DNA of 64,000 bases, taken from assembly GCF_000420025.1 (NCBI RefSeq), contig NZ_ATUD01000002.1, forward strand, positions 62,001 to 126,000, written 5' to 3'. A program made the position numbers and the translations under genes. Positions 29,287-40,309 of this stretch are shown one piece after another. The notes beneath the pieces were generated by a model. It was not told the origin of the DNA. It saw only the letters and a list, made by a program, of their open reading frames with translations, and did no database searches. Numbering within the stretch: the first letter of the stretch is position 1; every line of letters begins with the position of its first letter. The DNA comes from Patulibacter americanus DSM 16676 (lineage in GTDB: Bacteria > Actinomycetota > Thermoleophilia > Solirubrobacterales > Solirubrobacteraceae).

Positions 29287-30813
29287 ATGGGCGGCCGATC
29301 ACGCACGCCCGTGGCCGCCGCCGCCGGAGCCGTCGTGCTCCTGGCGCTGCTCTCCCTGATCCTGCCGTCCACGGCGACCTACGACCCGTGGGCCTGGATC
29401 ATCTGGGGTCGCGAGGTGGTCCACGGCGACCTCAACACGATCGACGGACCGTCGTGGAAGCCGCTGCCCGTGGTCGTCACGGCGCTCGCCGCCCCGCTCG
29501 GCTCGATCGCTCCGACGATCTGGGTGCTCGTCGCCCGGATCGGGGCCCTGGCCGCCGTCGTCGTCGCCTTCGCCCTCGGCCGGCGCATCGCCGGCACGCT
29601 CGGCGGGCTGCTCTCCGCCGCGCCGCTGCTGCTGGCGCCCTGGTTCTTCTGGCACGGCTGGCTCGCCAACAGCGAGGGCCTGCTGGTGGCGTTCGTGCTC
29701 GCGGCGGTCATCGCCGAGCTCGACGGCCGTCGCGGCCTCGCGATGACGTGGGGCGTGGCCGCGGGCCTGCTGCGGCCCGAGGCGTGGCCGTTCCTGCTGC
29801 TGTACGCGGCCTGGGTCGCGTGGCACGCCGGCTGGCGCGGGCGCTTCGGGGTGCTCGCGGGCCTGGCGATCCTGCCTCTCGCGTGGCTCGTCCCGGAGAA
29901 GTGGGGCTCGGGCGACTACTTCCGCGCCTCGACCCGGGCGCAGAACCCGGACCCCGGCGCGCCCGCGCTGACGGAGCATCCGTGGCTCACGGTCGTGCGC
30001 AACTTCGCGCGGATGATCCCCACGACGACGTGGGTGATGTTCGGGGCCGCCGTCCTCCTGCTGATCGCCCTGACGGTCCTGGCCCGGCGCCGGGCCGCGG
30101 CCGCCGGCGGCACCTCGACGCCCGCGGGCGCCGCGCCGCCGGACGCCGTCCCGCCCGGGTCGGCCCCCGCCTGGCGGGACGCCCCCGGTGGGACCACACG
30201 CGCCTTCGGCCCCGGGAGCGCCGTGAACGCCCCCTGGCTCGTGGTCGGGGCGCTCGCCCTGCTCGGCGTCGCCTGGCTCGTGCTCGTCGCGATCATGACC
30301 GAGCGCGGCTACTCCGGCAACGAGCGCTACCTCATCCAGCCGGCGGCCTTCCTGATCGTCGCGGCCGGATGCGCGCTCGCCCTCGCGCTGCGCGGCCTCG
30401 AGGAGACGCCCCGCCGGGTGGTGCTCGGCGCCGTCGCCGTGGTGGTCGTCGCCACGGCGGTCCAGCAGCTGCCGATGCAGGTGCGGCGCGTCGTCTACGA
30501 GGGCAACCTCGTGCACGAGCTGCCGAAGGCGATCGACGCCGCCGGCGGGCGTGAGCGCCTGCGGGCGTGCGGCGGCATCAGCACCCTCAACCTCATGGTC
30601 CCGCAGGTCGCCTGGCAGCTGCGCATGCACGCCGTCGACGTGCGGGATGCGAAGTACCGCCGCACCCCCGTGGTGTTCCGGGTGCGCCTCCTCGAGGGCG
30701 ACATCCTGCGCCCGAGCGTCGGCCGCGTGCCGGCGCTCCCCGTGCTGGCGCGCACGGACCACTGGCAGATCGAAGCGCGGAGTTGTCCGCCCACACCCGG
30801 AGGAGAGCGATGA
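29287..30813 (+). CDS. polytopic membrane protein, probable ArnT/PMT-like glycosyltransferase
   Basis: 508 residues with about ten membrane segments. The N-terminal half resembles GT-C polyprenyl-phosphate-sugar transferases: YDPWAWIIWGREV in the first outer loop, then regularly spaced hydrophobic helices (VVVAFALGRRIAGTLGG). A Pro/Ala-rich loop (about 280-310) divides it, and a soluble C-terminal region of about 100 residues follows. TACGAT (29272-29277) lies 9 nt before the ATG. Its stop overlaps the next gene's start as ATGA, so the two glycosyltransferase-like genes form an operon. Substrates unknown. Confidence 0.6.
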   Translation: MGGRSRTPVAAAAGAVVLLALLSLILPSTATYDPWAWIIWGREVVHGDLNTIDGPSWKPLPVVVTALAAPLGSIAPTIWVLVARIGALAAVVVAFALGRRIAGTLGGLLSAAPLLLAPWFFWHGWLANSEGLLVAFVLAAVIAELDGRRGLAMTWGVAAGLLRPEAWPFLLLYAAWVAWHAGWRGRFGVLAGLAILPLAWLVPEKWGSGDYFRASTRAQNPDPGAPALTEHPWLTVVRNFARMIPTTTWVMFGAAVLLLIALTVLARRRAAAAGGTSTPAGAAPPDAVPPGSAPAWRDAPGGTTRAFGPGSAVNAPWLVVGALALLGVAWLVLVAIMTERGYSGNERYLIQPAAFLIVAAGCALALALRGLEETPRRVVLGAVAVVVVATAVQQLPMQVRRVVYEGNLVHELPKAIDAAGGRERLRACGGISTLNLMVPQVAWQLRMHAVDVRDAKYRRTPVVFRVRLLEGDILRPSVGRVPALPVLARTDHWQIEARSCPPTPGGER

Positions 30814-32438
30814 GCTCCGCCACCACCTCGCGCCCCGCGAACGCCCGCCGCCGCGTCGGCGCCGTCGTCGACTGGCTCGCCGGGCCGGGCGCCGCGTTCA
30901 GCGTCGGCCTGCTCCTGCTGTGGTCGCTGTTCCTGCGCACCCGCAACATCGACGCGCCCTTCTGGATCGACGAGGGCATCAGCGTCGGCGTCGCGAACTT
31001 CCCGTTCACGGAGATCCCGCACGCGCTGCGCCTCGACGGCAACCCGCCCGTCTACTACCTGATCCTGCACGTCTGGCTGCGCATCTTCGGTGACTCGGTG
31101 ACCGCGGCGCACTCGTTGTCGCTGCTCTCCTCGCTCGCCGCTATCCCGACGGCGTACCTGCTCGCACGACGGCCGCTGGGGCCCCGTGTCGCCCTCGGGG
31201 CGACCGGCGTGGCCGCCACCCTGCCGTACCTCACGTACTTCGCGCAGGAGACGCGGATGTACTCGCTGGTCGCGCTGATCTCGTTGATCGTCGCCGGCCT
31301 GCACCTGCGGATCTTCGACGCGGGCGCCCGCCGCTTCCAGGTCGCGCTGGCCGTCGTCCTCATGGTGCTGCTCTACACGCACACCTGGGGCGTCTTCCTC
31401 GTGGGCGGCAGCGTGCTCGCCGTCGGCGCCCGCGCGCTGCTGCAGGGCGACCGCGCCGAACGGGTGCGCGTCCTCAAGATCGGGTTCTTCATCCACCTCG
31501 CGACCGCCGTCGTGTGGGCGCCGTGGGTGCCCCGCCTGATGCAGCAGGCGAAGGAGACGGGGGCGCCGTGGTCGCTCAAGCCGACGGTCCAGATGCTCGT
31601 GGAGGGCATGGCGTCCATCGCCAGCCCGACGGTCCCCGCGGTCGTCTTCGTGGCCGCGATGGTCTTCGGCGCGAGCGTCCTCGGCGGCGCCCGCCGCGGC
31701 GTCGTCACCGCCCCCGGTGTCGCCCCACCCGCCGAGGCGAAGATCCTCCGCGACCACGCGATCGTGCTCGCGGTCCTCTTCCTCGCGACGCTCCTCTTCG
31801 CCTGGTTCGCGTCCCAGGTCAGCCCCGCCTGGGCCAACCGCTACATGGGCGTGATCGTCGGTCCCGCGATCCTCCTGGCCGGCGTCCTGCTCGCCCGCTC
31901 GGGCCGCGCCTCCATCGGCACGCTGATCCTGCTGTGCGTCGTCTGGGGCACGAACACCCAGGGTGCCCGGCTGCACGACAAGGCCACGCCGCAGGCGATG
32001 GTCGACGCCGTCGCCCCGGAGCTGCGGGCCGGCGACCTCGTCGTAAGCATCCACCCGGAGCAGCTGCCGGTCGTCGCCTACGGGTTGCGCAAGAACGGCG
32101 TCGCGGACGGCCTGCGCTACGCGACCTCGCTCGGGCGCCAGACGGACACCCGGCTGCTCGACTGGCGCCACGGGATGGACCGCCTGCGGGCCGCCGAGCC
32201 CTACCGCCTGGCCGACGCCATGATCCGCGACCAGGCCCCGGGATCGCGCATCCTGCTGGTGCTCCCCGTGCTCTCCGGCGGCAACTTCCAGGGCCCCTGG
32301 ACGAAGCTCGTCGCGGACCGCACGCGGGCCTGGCGCGCGCTGCTGTTGTCGGACCCCCGACTCCGGATGGTGGGTCGTCGACCGGTCATCGGACCGGGTC
32401 GGGGCGTCTTTGGCGTACTCTTCACCGTTCGACCGTGA
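30810..32438 (+). CDS. GT39-family-like membrane glycosyltransferase
   Basis: 542 residues. Typical GT-C features: an acidic first loop (NIDAPFWIDEGIS), a second loop with DGNPPVYYLILHVWLRIFGDS, and about eleven membrane segments. YFAQETRMYSLVALI matches the conserved QE...Y region of PMT-type enzymes. The C-terminal part is a soluble periplasmic-side domain (LVVSIHPEQLPVVAYGL). It probably moves a sugar from a polyprenyl phosphate to an envelope acceptor. GGAGGAGAG precedes the ATG at Shine-Dalgarno distance. Confidence 0.7.
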   Translation: MSSATTSRPANARRRVGAVVDWLAGPGAAFSVGLLLLWSLFLRTRNIDAPFWIDEGISVGVANFPFTEIPHALRLDGNPPVYYLILHVWLRIFGDSVTAAHSLSLLSSLAAIPTAYLLARRPLGPRVALGATGVAATLPYLTYFAQETRMYSLVALISLIVAGLHLRIFDAGARRFQVALAVVLMVLLYTHTWGVFLVGGSVLAVGARALLQGDRAERVRVLKIGFFIHLATAVVWAPWVPRLMQQAKETGAPWSLKPTVQMLVEGMASIASPTVPAVVFVAAMVFGASVLGGARRGVVTAPGVAPPAEAKILRDHAIVLAVLFLATLLFAWFASQVSPAWANRYMGVIVGPAILLAGVLLARSGRASIGTLILLCVVWGTNTQGARLHDKATPQAMVDAVAPELRAGDLVVSIHPEQLPVVAYGLRKNGVADGLRYATSLGRQTDTRLLDWRHGMDRLRAAEPYRLADAMIRDQAPGSRILLVLPVLSGGNFQGPWTKLVADRTRAWRALLLSDPRLRMVGRRPVIGPGRGVFGVLFTVRP

Positions 32439-32504
32439 CCTTTTCCCCGGTTACGGGTACTGGTCCCTGACCATGCTGACCGCACCCCGACCGTAGGAGT
32501 CCCG

Positions 32505-34049
32505 ATGCACGGCACCCCCTCGTCCTCGATCACCCCCACCGCCCCTGAAGGCCGCACGCTTGTCATCGGTGGTGGCCCTGCCGGCCTGACCGCCGGCTAC
32601 CTGCTCGCCAAGCGCGACGCGGACGTGACCGTGTACGAGGCTGCCGACCAGGTCGGCGGCATCGCGATGACCGTCGTCCGCGACGGCTACCGCTTCGACC
32701 TCGGCGGGCACCGCTTCTTCACGAAGGTCCGTGAGGTCGAGGACCTCTGGTACGAGATCATGGGCGACGAGTTCCTCCGTCGCCCGCGGATGTCGCGCAT
32801 CTACTGGAACAAGAAGTTCCTGGACTACCCGCTCAACGGGATGGACGTCATCAAGAAGCTCGGCCCGGTCGAGCTGACGCGGTCGGGTCTCTCGTACCTC
32901 TGGGCCGTCGCGAAGAAGCCCTTCCGGCGCAAGCCCGAGGCGTCCCTGGAGGAGTGGGTCTCGGCCCGCTTCGGCAAGCGCCTCTACGAGCACTTCTTCA
33001 AGACCTACACCGAGAAGGTCTGGGGCCGCCCCGCCAGCGAGATGACGGCGGACTGGGCCGCCCAGCGCATCAAGGGGCTCTCCTTCGTCACGGCGGCGAA
33101 GGACGCGTTCTTCCCGTCGAAGAACGGCGACATCAAGACGCTGATCACGGAGTTCGACTACCCCCGCTACGGCCCCGGCCAGATGTGGGAGAAGATGACG
33201 AACGCGATCGAGGAGCGCGGCGGCTCCATCGAGATGGAGAGCCCGATCGAGCGGATGAAGGTCGAGGGCGACCGGATCACCGAGATCACGGTGAACGGCG
33301 AGACGATCACCGACTTCGGCAACGTCATCTCCTCTCTGCCGCTGCGCAACCTGCTGCGGATGACGGAGGGCGCCCCGGCCGAGGTGCGCGCCGCCGCCGA
33401 GGCGCTGCGCTACCGCGACTTCCTCACGGTCTCCCTGATCCTCGACGGCGAGGATCCCTTCCCGGACAACTGGATCTACATCCACGAGCCGGGCGTCATC
33501 GTCGGTCGCATCCAGAACTTCCGCTCGTGGAGCCCCTGGATGGTCCCGGACGAGACCAAGGGCTGCGTCGGGATGGAGTACTTCTGCTTCGAGGGGGACG
33601 AGCTCTGGACGTCCTCCGACGAGGACCTCGTCAAGCTCGCCACGAAGGAGCTCGAGCAGATCGGGCTCTCCAAGCCGGGCCAGGTCGACAAGGGCTACGT
33701 CGTGCGCGTCCCGAAGGCGTACCCGGACTACGTCGACGGCTACGCCGAGAACGTCCAGATCATCAAGCGCTGGGTCGCGTCGATCGAGAACCTGCAGCAG
33801 GTCGGCCGCAACGGGCTGCACCGCTACAACAACTCGGACCACTCCATGCTCACCTCGATGCGCGCGGTGGACAACCTCTACGGCGAGCAGCACGACCTCT
33901 GGGAGGTCAACGCGGAGGACGAGTACCTCGAGGAGGGCGAGACGAAGCAGTCGCCCTACCCGTACCAGGCGGGCAAGACCCCGTCCGGCGAGGTCGGCCT
34001 GCACGACGAGGTCGCCATCAGCACCAGCCGCGAGGTCGCGGGGGAGTAG
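32505..34049 (+). CDS. FAD-dependent oxidoreductase of the UDP-galactopyranose mutase / amine oxidase type
   Basis: 514 residues. The N-terminal Rossmann FAD site reads TLVIGGGPAGLTAGYLLAKR, with acidic VYEAADQVGGIA and RFDLGGHRFF as in Glf and amine-oxidase families. FFKTYTEKVWGRPASEM and YPRYGPGQMWEKM resemble the FAD/UDP region of mutase-like enzymes. The C-terminal part (NGLHRYNNSDHSMLTSM) is typical of long UDP-galactopyranose-mutase-like proteins near polysaccharide genes. A TAGGAG Shine-Dalgarno sequence precedes the ATG. Following two glycosyltransferase genes, it likely serves envelope sugar metabolism; the exact substrate is not certain. Confidence 0.8.
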   Translation: MHGTPSSSITPTAPEGRTLVIGGGPAGLTAGYLLAKRDADVTVYEAADQVGGIAMTVVRDGYRFDLGGHRFFTKVREVEDLWYEIMGDEFLRRPRMSRIYWNKKFLDYPLNGMDVIKKLGPVELTRSGLSYLWAVAKKPFRRKPEASLEEWVSARFGKRLYEHFFKTYTEKVWGRPASEMTADWAAQRIKGLSFVTAAKDAFFPSKNGDIKTLITEFDYPRYGPGQMWEKMTNAIEERGGSIEMESPIERMKVEGDRITEITVNGETITDFGNVISSLPLRNLLRMTEGAPAEVRAAAEALRYRDFLTVSLILDGEDPFPDNWIYIHEPGVIVGRIQNFRSWSPWMVPDETKGCVGMEYFCFEGDELWTSSDEDLVKLATKELEQIGLSKPGQVDKGYVVRVPKAYPDYVDGYAENVQIIKRWVASIENLQQVGRNGLHRYNNSDHSMLTSMRAVDNLYGEQHDLWEVNAEDEYLEEGETKQSPYPYQAGKTPSGEVGLHDEVAISTSREVAGE

Positions 34050-34085
34050 CCCGCCGGGCGACGCTCGTCGCCCACCCGGCTTCAC

Positions 34086-34120
34086 CGACGGCCGCCCTCC
34101 GGGGCGGCCGTCGTCGGTGG
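34086..34120 (+). terminator. terminator hairpin after the flavoenzyme gene
   Basis: CGACGGCCGCCC pairs with GGGCGGCCGTCG (34086-34113) around a 4-nt loop, 37 nt after the stop. Downstream GTCGGTGG is T-poor. It closes the glycosyltransferase-flavoenzyme unit before cysS. Confidence 0.55.
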
Positions 34121-34205
34121 CGGGGCGCGTGCGCGGCCATCCCCGCCGGGGGTGCGGCGGACACGGGCGTCGTCACGCCACCCCCGGCCGATACCCTCGA
34201 CGGTC

Positions 34206-35581
<1,376 letters not shown>

Positions 35582-35585
<4 letters not shown>

Positions 35586-36781
35586 CGCCGAAACAGGGTG
35601 GGGGCGGGGCCGGGAAGCCGCGCCGCGACAAGCCGGCCAAGGGGCCCAAGGGCGCGGGCGGCGAACCGCGCGACGCGCGAAAGGCCGCCAACCTGAAGGG
35701 CGGCAAGGCCGCGCGCGACGCGCGCCGCGCCGAGGCCGGGAAGAAGGGCAACAAGCCGCCGGCGCCCGGCGCGCCCGACCCGCGCGGCGAGGGCTACTGG
35801 GGCGACCAGCGCGGCCCGGAGTACTGGGCCGCGCGCAAGGCGGCGAAGAAGGCCGGCCGCCCGCTGCCCGGACCGGGGGAGACCACCGGTCCGTCCCGCG
35901 GCCCGCGCCGCGACGGGCCCGCCCGTCCGCCGCGGGGCGGACGTCCCGACGGTGGACGTCCCGAGAGCGGACGTCCCGACGGCGAGCGTCGCGGTCGCGG
36001 CGACCGTCGCGAGGCCGACGCGCCGCCGCTGCCGCGTGACTTCCAGGGTGACGGGCAGCTCCTCTACGGTCGCAACGCGGTCCACGAGGTCCTGCGGGCC
36101 GGCAGGCGCCCCGTGCGGGCCGTCTGGGCGACCGCGGCGACCCTCGAGGGGGAGAGCTGGCTCGCGGAGCTCGACGAGGTCGAGGTGCGCCTGGCGGACT
36201 CCGACGGACTGGCGGCGCTCGCCGGCTCCCCGGACCATCAGGGCGTGGTGGCCGCGGTCGACGCGTACCCCTACGTCGAGCTCGCGGAGCTGCTCGCGCA
36301 GCCCGACCCGCTCATCATCGCCCTCGACGAGGTCCAGGACCCGCAGAACCTCGGTGCGATCGCCCGCACGGCCGAGTGCGTCGGCGCGACGGGCATGATC
36401 ATCTGCCGCCACCGCGCGGCCGAGGTGACGCCCGCGGCCGTGAAGGCGTCGGCCGGCGCGACGGAGCACCTGCCGATCGTGCAGGCCCGGAACCTCGCCG
36501 ACGCGCTCGCCGAGGCCAAGAGCACCGGCGCGTGGATCTACGGCGCCGCCGGGCGCGAGGACGGGGCGGTGCCCTACACCCAGCCGGACTACACCGGCGG
36601 CTGCGTCCTCGTGATGGGCGCGGAGGGCACGGGCCTGCGGGCCCGCGTCAGCGCGAGCTGCGACCAGCTCGTCGCGCTGCCCCTCCGCGGGCACCTCGAC
36701 AGCCTCAACGTGGGGGCCGCGAGCGCCGCGCTGCTGTACGCGATCTTGCAGCAGCGCGAACGTGTTGACACGGGGACATAA
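35582..36781 (+). CDS. rlmB: 23S rRNA (guanosine-2'-O)-methyltransferase with basic N-terminal tail
   Basis: 399 residues against about 250 in E. coli. The C-terminal 240 residues are a SpoU methyltransferase: LLYGRNAVHEVLRAG, the motif ALDEVQDPQNLGAIARTAECVG, VMGAEGTGLRARV and PLRGHLDSLNVGAASA forming the trefoil-knot SAM site. The first 155 residues are Lys/Arg/Gly-rich and disordered, including three GRP-type pentapeptides from a 15-bp tandem repeat. Such a tail probably helps RNA binding. The GTG start overlaps the cysS stop. Confidence 0.9.
35939..35983 (+). repeat. three 15-bp tandem repeats inside rlmB
   Basis: The unit GGACGTCCCGA plus 4 variable bases occurs at 35939, 35954 and 35969 and encodes GRPDG, GRPES, GRPDG. 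Being in frame, it changes tail length without frameshift. Confidence 0.85.
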
Positions 36782-36946
36782 CTTCTGTCACAGTCCTGCT
36801 CGTCGTGACCGTCGACCTCAGGTCTAGACCGGGCCCTCGGGGTCGGCGACCGCGACACGCAGGAACTATTTTTGGCTCATAGCGCCGTGGGAGGCGCGCG
36901 TTACGAGGCTTGTCAGTCCGCGTGGAGGCGGACGGAAAGGCATCTC

Positions 36947-37606
36947 GTGGCACAACTCAAGACCAGCCCTAACGCTCAACGTCAGGTTGAGGATGGGTTT
37001 TTGATCGCCCGCGCGAAGCGTGGCGATGACGTGGCGACCAACCGGTTGATCGCGCGATACCACGGGTTCGTCCGGATGAAGGCCAGTTCCTTCTTCCTGA
37101 ACGGTGGCGACCGCGACGACCTCATCCAGTACGGGCTCATGGGCCTGTACGAGGCGATCCGGGACTTCCGGACCGACCGTGAGTCGAGCTTCCGCAACTT
37201 CGCGGAGCTCTGCATCACGCGCCGGATGATCACCGCCATCAAGGCCGACAACCGCCACAAGGCGAAGCTGCTCAACGACGCCGTGTCGTTGTCCGCCCCG
37301 CCCCCCGGTGCGTCCGAGGGCGAGTCGACGATGCACGACGTCATCGCCGGCCCGCAGAAGCACGACCCCGCCCGTCTGGCCGTCGACCGCGACGAGCTGC
37401 GCGCGCTGGTGTCGTCGGTTCCCGAGCTGCTCTCCGACCTCGAGTCCCGGGTGCTCGCGCTCTACCTGCGCGGCCGCACCTACGAGGAGATCGCGGAGAA
37501 GCTCGGCTCGGACACCAAGCGGGTCGACAACGCGCTCCAGCGCGTCAAGCGCAAGATCGGCGACTTCCTCCACGAGCGCGAGCGCGTGCCGCTCCGCGCC
37601 GTCTGA
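36947..37606 (+). CDS. sigH: RNA polymerase sigma factor, SigH (Spo0H) family
   Basis: 219 residues, matching the 218 of Bacillus SigH. Region 2 reads ARYHGFVRMKASSFFLNGGDRDDLIQYGL and SFRNFAELCITRRMITAIKADNR; region 4 reads LLSDLESRVLALYLRGRTYEEIAEKLG and DNALQRVKRKIGDFL. These are recognisably SigH rather than ECF or group 1/2. I chose the GTG at 36947, preceded by GGAAAGG, over a TTG at 36872. It lies after cysS-rlmB as in Bacillus, where sigH drives early stationary-phase genes. Targets here are unknown. Confidence 0.9.
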   Translation: MAQLKTSPNAQRQVEDGFLIARAKRGDDVATNRLIARYHGFVRMKASSFFLNGGDRDDLIQYGLMGLYEAIRDFRTDRESSFRNFAELCITRRMITAIKADNRHKAKLLNDAVSLSAPPPGASEGESTMHDVIAGPQKHDPARLAVDRDELRALVSSVPELLSDLESRVLALYLRGRTYEEIAEKLGSDTKRVDNALQRVKRKIGDFLHERERVPLRAV

Positions 37607-37652
37607 GCGCCGACGCGCCAACATCCGGTGCGTCCGGACTAGCATGCCCGCC

Positions 37653-38093
37653 ATGCCGTCCGCCGCGCCGATCGCCCTCACCGACCCGACCGGCCACGTG
37701 CCACTGGCCGTGTCGGTGGTGGGGGTGGCGGTCCTCGTGATCGTCGCGCTCGTCGCGCTCCTGGTCCTCTCGGGCTGGATCGCCGGCCGGCGCCACGACC
37801 ACGCCCGCCGGGACGTCACCGACGCCCGGATCCGGGCCGCCAACGCCTCGCTCGCCGCCGCGCACGCCGCGGACGAGGGCTGGGATCCGGCGGTGCTCCA
37901 CGCCGCCGCCCGGCAGGCCGCCACGGCCGTCGGGGTCGCCGACCCCGACGCCGTGGAGCTCGTGCTCGTCGCCGTCGACGACCAGCCGGGCGTCGACGCG
38001 GACCGCGCCGTCTTCACCGTCCGCGACGGGGAGCGCGAGATCGAGCTCGTGCTCGGCCGCGCCGGCGGGGCCTGGGCGCCCGTCGCGCCCTGA
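37653..38093 (+). CDS. small single-pass membrane protein, unknown function
   Basis: 146 residues. One strong membrane segment (about 19-44; VLVIVALVALLVLSGWIAG) follows a short outside or lumenal N-terminus. The rest is a soluble Ala/Asp-rich domain with WDPAVLHAAARQAATAVGV and a strand-rich end (AVFTVRDGEREIELVLG). TAGCAT (37640-37645) lies 7 nt before this ATG; a second ATG at 37644 is inside the -10 box and therefore unlikely. No family recognised. Confidence 0.6.
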   Translation: MPSAAPIALTDPTGHVPLAVSVVGVAVLVIVALVALLVLSGWIAGRRHDHARRDVTDARIRAANASLAAAHAADEGWDPAVLHAAARQAATAVGVADPDAVELVLVAVDDQPGVDADRAVFTVRDGEREIELVLGRAGGAWAPVAP

Positions 38094-38184
38094 GCGCACC
38101 TGGCCGCGACGCGCCGTTCGTCGTCGCCCCGCGGCCGGCGCCGGGGAGCTCCGTCCCCGCCGGCCCGCAGGTGCGGCCGGGGAC

Positions 38185-40050
38185 TCAGTCGTCGCCGCGG
38201 GCCGCGCGGTCCAGCAGGCCGTCGGCGATCTCGCCCGTCTGCACGGACCACAGGCCGGCGTAGCGCCCGCCGAGCGTCACGAGCTCGTCGTGGGTGCCCG
38301 ACTCCGTGACGCGGCCGGCGTCCATGACGTGGATGCGGTCGGCGTGGCGGATCGTCGAGAGCCGGTGGGCGATCACGATCGTCGTCCGGTCGCGGGACAC
38401 GCGCAGCAGGGAGCGCTGGATCGCGGCCTCCGTCTCGTTGTCGACCGCGCTCGTCGCCTCGTCCAGGACGAGGATCGCGGGATCGCGGACGAGCGCGCGG
38501 GCGATCGTCAGCCGCTGGCGCTGGCCACCGGAGAGCTTGATGCCGCGCTCGCCGACCGGGGTGTCGTACCCGTGGGGGAGGGCGGCGACGAAGCCGTGGG
38601 CCTCGGCCAGCTCGGCGGCGCGGACGAGGGCGGTGTCGTCGGCGTCGGGCGCGCCGTAGCGCAGGTTGTCCGCGACGCTGCCGTCGAAGAGGAACGTGTC
38701 CTGGCCGACGTAGCCGACGGTCCCGCGCAGCGCGGCGAACGAGAGCTCGTCCGCCGGGACACCACCGACCGTGACCTGGCCGCTCTCCGGGTCGTAGAGC
38801 CGCAGCAGCAGCTTGACCACGGTGGACTTGCCCGCGCCGGTCGCGCCCACGATCGCGTGGGTCTCGCCCGCGGGTACGTCGATGTCGAGGCCGCGCAGCA
38901 CCTCGACGCGCTCCTCGGGCTCGCCCGACTCGGCGGCGCGCGCGGCCCCGTAGGCGAAGCGCACGTCGCGGAAGGCGACCGCCAGCGGCGTGCCGCGGGG
39001 CCCCTCGAGCTCGCGGGCGCCGCCACGGATGAACACGGGGGTGTCGAGCAGGTCGAGGATCCGGCGGATCGAGGCCACGCCGCGCTGGTACAGATCGAGC
39101 GTCTCGCCCAGCGTCGTCAGGGGCCAGAGCAGGCGCTGGGTCATGAACACGAGCACGGAGTAGAGGCCGACCTCGAGCGTGCCGTCCAGCGCGGCCTTGC
39201 CGCCCAGCACGAGCGTGAGGATGAACCCGACGAGGATCGCCATCCGGATGAGGGGGACGAACGCCGAGCTGAGCGCGATCGCCCGGCGGTTGGCCGTGGC
39301 GTACGCCGTGGAGGCCTCGTGGACGCGCGCCGCCTCGCGCTCCTCGGCGCCGAACGCCTTGATCGTCGCGATGCCGCCGAGGTTGCCGCCGATGAGCCCG
39401 CCGAGCCGGCCGGCGCGGTCGCGCACGGCCTCGTAGCGCGGGCCGAGCCGCCGCTGGAAGAGCAGCGAGCCGGCCATGATCACCGGGATCGGCAGGAACG
39501 CCACGAACGCCAGCAGCGGCGAGACGACGAGGAAGACCGCGCCGACGGCGACGACGTTCGTGACCGTCAGGATGATGTGCGCCGCCCCGACGTCGAGGAA
39601 CCGTTCGAGCTGGTTGACGTCGTCGTTGAGCACCGTCAGCAGGCGCCCGGACTCGCGGTCCTCGAACCACGCGGTGTCGAGGTCCTGGACGTGCCGGTAG
39701 GCGTCCATGCGCAGGTCGTGCTGGAGATCCTGCGAGAGCCCCCGCCAGAGCCGGTCCGCCAGGTACTGGCTGGAGGACTCGAGGACCCACGCCACGACGG
39801 TGACGGCGGCCAGGACGTAGAGCTGGGTCTCGCGGTCCTCGATGCCGAGCAACCGGGAGACGAAGGAGTCCTCCGTCCGGACCACGACGTCGATGGCGAC
39901 GCCGATCAGGAGCTCCGGCGCGATGTCGAAGAGCTTGTTGAGGACCGTCGAGACGACCGCGAGGACGATCCGTGGGCGGAACGCCGTGGACCGGCGCCAG
40001 AGCCGCTTCAGCGGGTGGACGGTCGCTGAGGGATCGGGGGAGGCGGCCAT
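38185..40050 (-). CDS. ABC exporter, fused permease-ATPase
   Basis: 621 residues. The N-terminal half (about 1-330) is a six-helix type IV exporter domain; the C-terminal half is the ATPase with Walker A VGATGAGKST, Q-loop YVGQDTFLFDG, signature LSGGQRQR, Walker B ILVLDEATSAVD and the H-loop AHRLST. Half-transporters of this kind act as dimers and export lipids, drugs or peptides; the substrate cannot be told. A GC-rich inverted repeat at about 38135-38163 sits between its stop and that of the facing gene and may terminate both. Confidence 0.9.
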   Translation of the reverse strand: MAASPDPSATVHPLKRLWRRSTAFRPRIVLAVVSTVLNKLFDIAPELLIGVAIDVVVRTEDSFVSRLLGIEDRETQLYVLAAVTVVAWVLESSSQYLADRLWRGLSQDLQHDLRMDAYRHVQDLDTAWFEDRESGRLLTVLNDDVNQLERFLDVGAAHIILTVTNVVAVGAVFLVVSPLLAFVAFLPIPVIMAGSLLFQRRLGPRYEAVRDRAGRLGGLIGGNLGGIATIKAFGAEEREAARVHEASTAYATANRRAIALSSAFVPLIRMAILVGFILTLVLGGKAALDGTLEVGLYSVLVFMTQRLLWPLTTLGETLDLYQRGVASIRRILDLLDTPVFIRGGARELEGPRGTPLAVAFRDVRFAYGAARAAESGEPEERVEVLRGLDIDVPAGETHAIVGATGAGKSTVVKLLLRLYDPESGQVTVGGVPADELSFAALRGTVGYVGQDTFLFDGSVADNLRYGAPDADDTALVRAAELAEAHGFVAALPHGYDTPVGERGIKLSGGQRQRLTIARALVRDPAILVLDEATSAVDNETEAAIQRSLLRVSRDRTTIVIAHRLSTIRHADRIHVMDAGRVTESGTHDELVTLGGRYAGLWSVQTGEIADGLLDRAARGDD

Positions 40051-40194
40051 CCGGTCAGGCTACGACAGGAACGCCCATCGCCGACCGCTGAGGTCGGGAT
40101 GGCCGTCGGTCGTCGTGGCGACGGGCGGCGAGTGGTGGCGCGGGGGCCGAGGGCGTGGGAGTCGGCCCGGAACGGGTAGTACGATCGCGATTGT

Positions 40195-40268
40195 GCCCGT
40201 GTAGCTCAGTTGGCCAGAGCAGCGCTCTTGTAAAGCGAAGGTCGCCGGTTCGAATCCGGCCATGGGCT
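40195..40268 (+). tRNA. tRNA-Thr (TGT)
   Basis: A full cloverleaf of 74 nt. Acceptor GCCCGTG pairs with CATGGGC, D-arm GCTC/GAGC, anticodon loop CTTGTAA with anticodon TGT, and T-arm GCCGG-TTCGAAT-CCGGC. The first anticodon-stem pair is a G-A mismatch. The discriminator is T and the CCA end is not encoded (CCT follows). TACGAT, about 12 nt upstream, is a plausible -10 box. The tRNA lies between a leftward ABC gene and plsC. Confidence 0.95.
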
Positions 40269-40309
40269 CCTGAACCCGGGGAGCGCGGTGGGCCCGACCT
40301 CTCCCGGAT

